From assembly GCF_000283155.1 (NCBI RefSeq), contig NW_004454178.1, positions 3,405,268 to 3,469,267 of the forward strand: 64,000 nucleotides of DNA, written 5' to 3'. How positions within the stretch are numbered: position 1 is the stretch's first letter; each line of letters starts with the position of its first letter. A program made the position numbers and the translations under genes. Origin of the DNA: Ceratotherium simum simum. Lineage: Eukaryota > Chordata > Mammalia > Perissodactyla > Rhinocerotidae. Shown here in pieces: positions 57,401 through 64,000 of this stretch. The notes below the pieces were generated by a model. The model had not been told where the DNA came from. It saw only the letters and a program-made list of their open reading frames with translations, and did no database searches.

Positions 57401-58609
57401 TGAAGCATGTTAGTATACACCGGAACGTGTCTCATGAAGCATATGACTCAACCCCCTAAGAAGAATATAGTTGACAGTGACTCAATCACAGTGTTAATTC
57501 AGAGAGATGTCAGTCAAGAAAAAAGAAGCAAGACACCCCCCCCAAAAAAAAGATCTTGGGACAAATAATATATGAGTATTTGCCTTGTATATGTGGAGAT
57601 TTAATTGACCACTTACTTTACCAAATCAGAACTATCCATCTGTTTTTTCTTCCTGTTTTCCCCTACTGCTATATAAAAGAACTCTCAATGAATGAAGGTA
57701 CATGAAAATTTAGGCAGTTTAGAGAAGAAAGTGGATAAATAAAAAATATAATTGATATTATCTCCTTTAAGAATTAAGCTAATCTTAATCTTCATTACAT
57801 TAACTTTATCTATTTAGTAATTTTACCTTAATTATATCCATTGCCATAGTGATTACCATTTCTACAGAAAACCATATCCATTTAATGAAAATTACTATTT
57901 CCAATTTTTCAGGTAAAGATCCATCTCACAGCTCCATTCTTCCATTTTAAGAAGTATGGATTCTTCTAGTTCAGTTCTAAATTATGAATTCTTCACTTTA
58001 TAACCATTCAGCTGAAATGTAAAGCCATAGTACAGAAAGTAAACACTTTCTTTCCAGTTAGTACGATATATAACATACTTTTACACTTGCAAAATAGCAC
58101 ATTATATTCCTGTTATAGTTATCTCCTGGAATTCTTAAATCAAGAGACACATTTTAAAAAGAGAAAATGTTCTTCTACATGATGTAATATACTGGCTGTA
58201 CATCATTTATATAATACGATGTATTTCTTAATAAACAAACCTATCATTTATATGTTAAGGGAATCAACTGAGGGTTGCTGCCTGGTGCTCATATATTAAA
58301 GGCTGATCAATAGAGGTAGACAACGATCCTTTCTAGAAAAATACTCAGAAGACATTATAAAACACTTCCAAAGGCTGAGGAAATGTTGCTAGACTGAGGT
58401 CTGTTTCCCCGCAGATTACCAGAAAGCTAGATGGAGTTGAGTATTTAATATTACATAGTTTTACACTTAATGGTCATATTTAAAATATGAGTAAGAAATG
58501 TAAATACATGGTAGTCTCCCTATAGCCTATGTCTACATTACGTGAAGCAAAAGGCAGTTTCATTGTTTTGATTAAATTATTGGATCTTAATACATTCAGC
58601 TTGTGAATC
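57401..58609. other. Unassigned sequence
   Basis: A C/A run lies at 57534-57549. The rest is not recognised. Confidence 0.5.
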
Positions 58610-58900
58610 AATCTACAAATATTAATTGGAGTGACTATAATATCTGAGACACTCTAATATGCAGTAGAAAGTCGAGAATGAAGAATATTTTAAGTAACAG
58701 AGAATAAAAAAAGGAACCAGCCTTTTTATTTTATAGTCCAGTTGTTGAGAAGGCCATGAATAAAAAACGTTAATACAATTGTTGAGGACGATGATAAACA
58801 TTTTGTATGTGAATAAACCACTAATTTTCTGTGGTGAAGTTGGAGAATATTTCAAAGAAAGGTCGATATTTGAGTTGTGTTTACAAAAGAAAAGTATAAA
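58610..58900 (-). repeat. L2 LINE 3' region, minus strand
   Basis: 'ctacaaatattaattggagtg', 'ttttatagtccagttgttgagaagg' and 'catgaataaaaaacgttaatacaattg' resemble the reversed L2 tail and upstream region. It is diverged. Confidence 0.65.
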
Positions 58901-60564
58901 AAAGGATTTCTGTGTCTCACAATATTAAAAAAAATAATCAACCACTTTAGACTCTTTGATATTAAATAGAGTTAAGCAACTTAAAATATCTCCCAGAGGA
59001 ATTAATCGATATAACCATGGTCTAGTCCTATAGAAGGGCTTCCTTACAGCAGCTAATACCACCCATCATCACATTTTTTGATTGAGTACAAAACAAATTA
59101 CATAGAGACCAGTATACAGTATACTAGGGATTGAAATACAGCAGGTCTTGTTTTCTTTTCATTAGTTTATTAGTTAATGAATTTTAACTTAGTATTAAAA
59201 TTAACACACATCCAGTTTAGATCCAGTAATTTTATTTTTAATAACCCAACTGTGCTATATAAAGAAGTTAATGCAAAACTAGAAAACACATATTTAAGAA
59301 ACATCACCCACTTCACCAAGAATCATTAACTCTGGCATCTGAAGCAATGTCTCAGTATTTTCCAACATTTCAGTACAGCTGAACTTCAACCATGCAGTAA
59401 AATACTATACTTCAGACTTAAGCATACATTCCTTTCATTTCTGTCTAGTTGCTACAGGGCACAGCTATTCATATCTACAAAGCCTGTGGGATTTACATGT
59501 GAGGGGAGAATGGGTTGAAATGAAGGTTGCATCACAAGAGAAAGTATGAAGCACAATAGAATAGAACAAGAGAACGATTGTCTGAGGCACCTCTCTCCTA
59601 CATTGCATGGATTGTGAGTGTCCAGTTCTTTTTCAGATATTTATCAGGGGCAGTTAACTATCATTCTTTTTGTTGTAGAAAATAAATGGATAGGGGTGGG
59701 GAAAGATGTCATGAGTAGGGCAGAAAGTTATGTGTGGAATGAAGGGGGAGGACGATGGGAGGGAATAACTTACCAAGGTTCTTTAAATCATGCAAGCTTA
59801 ATGACCTTGCACATTTTATTCATACATACACTCTCCAACCTCCACAGAGACTTAAAGACTTGTGACAATGTCAGAGTCTTCTGAAAAGATTAAAGTATAA
59901 TGTTGTTTAAACTCAAAAATTTAAAACCTGTAAAAATAAAATGCAACTATCTTTTGATACCTTTGTAGAGGAAAGGGGGAAACATATTTGTATGTGTAAT
60001 CAAAATTACAAATGTTTTACAAGCCACCATATACATCCAAATGTGAATATGTCAAGCTGAGAATAAATTTAGATTTCCTGGCCAAGGGATAAGTTAGCGA
60101 AATTTAACAATAGCTCAGAACAACTTTATAGGAACATGTGGAAAGATGTTTAGGGAAATGAATATTTAATCGGAGAGACCAGTTAGAACCTGTTATCATT
60201 ATTACACATTCAGATTTATATGTTTACATATAAATTTTAACATGTGAACATATCCCAATACATATGAATAAAGTTTAGAATCAATATTTGAAACTGCATC
60301 TCAGAATATAAACTTACTCTAAGTTTACAAACATTCGAGCAGTTAATTCCTTTCTGTAAGACATGTCTACATACTAGAAATATTAAAACAATAGAGATAG
60401 AAACTTAAAATTTTTTTTCAAAACCTAAATATTTCAGGAAAAATCATGACTCTATGTATTCCAAAAAAAGTAGATGCTAGTATTACTAACTTGATCCTCA
60501 AAAGTACATAATTTGTGATAGGTAAATTTAGTTCTCCACTAGATTTATTAATTTACTTTGTTGG
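58901..60564. other. Unassigned sequence
   Basis: About 1.7 kb. An 88-codon plus frame at 59618-59884 has no recognised motif. No repeat family was recognised. Confidence 0.45.
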
Positions 60565-60790
60565 AACAAAGATTCTGCAGTGAGATAAGACTGTATTCAA
60601 ATTCTGGCTCTGACATTTTCTAGTTGTGTAACTTGGGGCAAATCATTCAACTAGTCAGAGCTAAGTGTTCTTAGCTAGAAAACAGGAATGATATCTACTT
60701 TCCTATAGGACTGTATGAGGATTACATAACTGTATAAAATGTCATGTGATGATATAAAGTATCAAGCATATAACTGTAGCTGTTAGAGCT
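60565..60790 (+). repeat. MIR SINE, plus strand
   Basis: 'gtattcaaattctggctctgac', 'tagttgtgtaacttggggcaaatcattcaac', 'gaaaacaggaatgatatctac' and 'ggactgtatgaggattac' follow forward MIR. Confidence 0.9.
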
Positions 60791-62296
60791 TATATCTTCC
60801 CCTCACCCCCCCACTCCTATAGACTGTAACTTTGAAAGTCGATTTTGAAAAGAAAGACCTACTCTAATTTTCCATTTGGGGTTTATGAGACAATAAGGGA
60901 TGTGCAAAGGACTACAGTAGAAGATAAGTTCTACAAACCCCTTCTGACTTCAATAATGGAGATATTTTTTTAAAAGTACACAGGGCTATATCTACCAATT
61001 ATACTCATCGATACAGCAAGCAAGACAATTTCCAAAAGCAGATAACATATGATAATGTTCTACTTGTTAGGATCAGTGTTGTTTTTGTTTTTTATTTAAT
61101 AGGGCTCTTATTTAAATATATTTATTTCATTGATACCCATCAAACTTGATTAGCCCAATTTCTTCTGTTTTTGTGAGATTTTTTATAAGTAATTTGTCAC
61201 CTTGTTGTATAACAAACTAGGTATGCTTTTTAATGTTTCCATATGATTATTGTATCAGGGCTTTCTTGTTGTTGTTGCTGTTATTTTAAAGTTTAAAAAT
61301 GCTTTCACCTAGCTATCAAAGTATTTAAACATTGCAGAAAGAAATCAAGGAATGAGAATGTAAAAGGACTAATGGATTTTGTTCGTGTTTAAGATACTTA
61401 AGCCTAATTTTATCAATCCTTCATATATCTTTGATGCAGACAGAATATTAGAGAAAGTATTTTCTGCCTTCTCTCCAAAATCATTGGGTGCGTGAATTGC
61501 AAAACTTCTATATGTCAACAGATACGATACTATATTTAACTTTTATAACTTACTATGAGGAAGCACTAGAAAGTTTACAATTTGTCTTCTTTTCCACTGA
61601 GAAGACAGAATAATTTAAGATTACTTCTCTTTCATACAATCCAAAACATGCCGTCAGGTTGAAAGACTCAGTGACTGCTAAGCATGAAAACGCCAATTTG
61701 AAAAGCTAGCTATTATCTGAGAGATTTTTTCCCCTCTACACTAATATATTTCCGAGGAGAATGTTTATGCATAAACCACACACATTGTTAGAACCTGTAT
61801 AAGAATATGAAAACTTGATTTGTGAGTTCCTGCAGGAAGGTGAAAGTTGTTTCTGCAATAAATAATATTTTATCTGTTTCTAAAATAGTTTAATGATTCC
61901 CATGAGTCTATTATGAGAACTGTTCATTAATCAAAACTTTTAACTTCTGGTAGATATAACTGCAATCTATTAACTTTATATTTTTTCCAGGACTAGCTGC
62001 TGAACCGAATCAGCAAACAGGAGCAATGTAATATTTTGGAAGAGCACATTAACTGTGTAAACTTAACAATTCTTTTTCACTTTCTAGGGCTGTTTCCATG
62101 TCAAAAAAGTGAGCGGTTGGACTCAATTTTTGTTAAGACTTGTTTTGATTCTACAATTCTTTGAGTTTTTCTTTTTCTTCTTTTTTTGAAATATAAAACT
62201 TCAGGAAAAATGACCATCATCTCAGAAATCATTTTAGGGAGAATAATATGTAGTATACATTTTAAAGCAGAATGCAGTGTCAATACTAAGACACCG
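60791..62296. other. Unassigned sequence
   Basis: About 1.5 kb, AT-rich, with no recognised repeat or supportable frame. Confidence 0.5.
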
Positions 62297-62573
62297 AGAA
62301 ATAATATTAGGGACCAGCCCAGTGGTGTGGCAGTTAAGTTCGCATGCTCTGCTTCGGCAGCCAGGGTTCGCAGGTTCAGGTCCCGGGCGTGGACCAATGC
62401 ACAGCTCATCAAGCCGTGCTGTGGCAACGTACCACATACAAAATAGAGGAAGATGGGCACAGATGTTAGCTTAGGGCTACTGTTCCTCAGCAAAAAGAGG
62501 AAGATTGTCAATGTATGTTAGCTGAGGGCCAACTTCCTCACTAAAAAAAAAAAAAAAAAAAGAAACAATATTA
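62297..62573 (+). mobile_element. ERE SINE, 'cgtggacc' variant
   Basis: The element spans 62310-62560, with head 'gggaccagcccagtggtgtggc', a B-box-like 'ggttcaggtcccggg', the 'cgtggaccaatgc' centre, 'catacaaaatagaggaag' and a long A tail. It is flanked by 'agaaataatatta' (62297-62309) and 'agaaacaatatta' (62561-62573), with one mismatch. The 136-, 86-, 67- and 65-codon frames on this stretch are SINE translations. Confidence 0.96.
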
Positions 62574-62654
62574 ATTTAGCATGGTGAATTTGATCTAAGC
62601 TATGGAAAATTCTCGATTCTCCCTCATTTGGGGGTTGTGATAACTAAATGGATC

Positions 62655-63110
62655 TTGCTGCTGTATTTGACACTGAGGACCTCAGTATCTTTTTCTATTC
62701 ATGAAAAAATAAGGAACTTTGTTTACACGTTGCTATTTTCTCATTCTTCTTCCACCTCTTGGACAATCTCATCACCTTCAAAGGGCTCTTCTCCAACATC
62801 CAGTTACATTTCCCTGGATGTGTTGCTTCAGTCACCCCCTCCGCTTCTCTCCATTCTCTCCTTCAGTGATTTCATGCATTCTCTGGGTTTTAATTATCGC
62901 CTCTGTCCTGATGATTCCCAAATCCTTACCTCTGGTTCTGACATTTCACCTAAACTGTAGAATCACACGCCTAGCTCCTCATCCACGCTGATATCCCCAA
63001 GCATCTCAAACTCAGCATGATAAACTTGTACCACCCTCTACTCCTACTCTCACTCCCGTTTTGTCAGTCTTTATAGAAGGCAACAGCCTCTAGCCCTGAG
63101 ACACCCAACA
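62655..63110 (+). pseudogene. L2 LINE ORF2 reverse-transcriptase remnant
   Basis: 'cttgctgctgtatttgacactgaggacc' corresponds to the RT region that in L2 reads 'AAFDTVDH'. Downstream, 'cctgatgattcccaaatcc' encodes PDDSQI, a decayed form of the YADDSQI catalytic motif, and 'catctcaaactcagcatgataaac' follows as expected. The best frame (62628-62960) covers about 110 residues. The changed residues before DD and the frame breaks show it is dead. Confidence 0.8.
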
Positions 63111-63142
63111 GAACTTTCCACAGTGATGAAAATAGCCTATAT

Positions 63143-63235
63143 CTGCACTGTCCAGGATGATAGCCACCAGCCACATATGGCTGTTAAGCATGTGAAATGT
63201 GGCAAGTGACGAACTGCAAGAGGTACCGAATATTT
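63143..63235. mobile_element. Nonautonomous DNA-transposon fragment, family name uncertain
   Basis: 'tctgcactgtccaggatgatagccaccagccacatatggctgttaagcatgtgaaatgtgg' matches a mammal-wide palindromic element whose ends read 'gcactgtccaatatggtagcc'. Only the left part is seen. Confidence 0.65.
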
Positions 63236-63534
63236 AACTTTGGCATTCTAAATTCCTTCATCTTAAAAAAAAAATGTGTGTACTAAATTCCTGACGGCTT
63301 CCATTATCAAAGTTGGGGCAGAAGGAGAAAGAGTGTGGATAACACATAAACCATAGTAACGAGAAAATTCTAAACCGCAGATGCAACCTCAACTGATTTT
63401 TTTTATTTAATTGGATAGAAAAATGAATGAAAAAAAGTGCTAATTTTAGAAATCTTAGTTACAAAGCAATAGAGAATACCAATGTCTATTCAATCCTGTA
63501 AGAATAAAACAATACGTTGTGAAAGTATAACACT

Positions 63535-63660
63535 TATTCCTTCATGTGACAAATATTTATTGAGCGCTTACTGTGTTCAGGGAACTGTGCTAGGTGCTGG
63601 GCATCCTGCAAGAAAATTAATAGACGTCATCTCTGCCCTCAAACATCTTTAATATAGTTG
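63535..63660 (-). repeat. L2 LINE 3' tail, minus strand
   Basis: 'gacaaatatttattgagcgcttactgtgttcaggg...tgtgctaggtgctggg...atctctgccctcaaac' is a well-preserved reversed L2 tail. Confidence 0.85.
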
Positions 63661-63678
63661 CTTCTCTCCCAAGCTGCC

Positions 63679-64000
<322 letters not shown>

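Noticed and set aside
62101..62511. 136-codon minus-strand open frame, the longest in the window
   Set aside because: Much of it is the reverse translation of an ERE SINE and the rest is flanking low-complexity sequence. No domain is present.

Overview
The window is mammalian nuclear DNA from an odd-toed ungulate, most likely a horse or another Equus. The main evidence is twelve copies of the tRNA-Ser-derived SINE known as ERE (equine repetitive element), recognised by a 'gggccggcccggtggc...' head, a 'ggttcggatcc'-like B box, a paired 'ttcctca(g)caaaaagagga' body and an A-rich tail. The rest fits a placental mammal: ancient L2 and MIR elements, L1 fragments of several ages, a MaLR-type solo LTR, MER5-like DNA transposons and microsatellites. 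The base composition is AT-rich and CpG-poor. Rhinoceros or tapir cannot be excluded from sequence alone.

I find no protein-coding gene, exon or functional RNA gene that I can support. The longest open frames (up to 136 codons) are short, lack recognisable domains, and mostly fall on SINEs, microsatellites or transposon remnants. The window is best read as intergenic (gene-desert) or deep-intronic sequence, so no operon-like organisation or gene cooperation can be described.

Layout. 0-13 kb: L2 and MIR relics, two ERE copies, one unnamed AATAAA-bearing repeat and L1 relics. 13-17 kb: an ERE with a perfect target-site duplication (TSD), then two L1 3' ends, one split by another ERE. 17-24 kb: L2, MIR and MER5-like relics, a second copy of the unnamed repeat, a slightly CpG-denser segment near 21 kb and an ERE. 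24-27 kb: mostly unrecognised. 27-33.3 kb: the densest young-repeat zone, with five EREs, a 5'-inverted L1 with a perfect 20-bp TSD, and a solo LTR with TG...CA ends and a 5-bp TSD. 33-42 kb: largely unique, with candidate conserved noncoding blocks, microsatellites and a palindromic 17-bp triplet repeat. 42-45 kb: a long purine tract, a ~1 kb L2 remnant and a candidate enhancer-like block. 45-47.1 kb: a CpG-denser unassigned segment, followed by a perfect hairpin. 47-54 kb: MIR, L2 and L1 relics and an ERE whose tail has become a TA/TG microsatellite. 54-62 kb: mostly unique, with one MLT1-like LTR. 62-64 kb: an ERE, an L2 reverse-transcriptase remnant, a minus-strand poly(A) retrocopy end, and an L1 ORF2 that runs off the window.

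I did not find a previously undescribed biological system. The most useful leads are the enhancer-like unique blocks, the twin-primed L1, the retrocopy/L1 junction at the right edge, and the CpG-denser segment at 46.1-47.0 kb. All repeat family names come from memory of consensus sequences, not from a database search.
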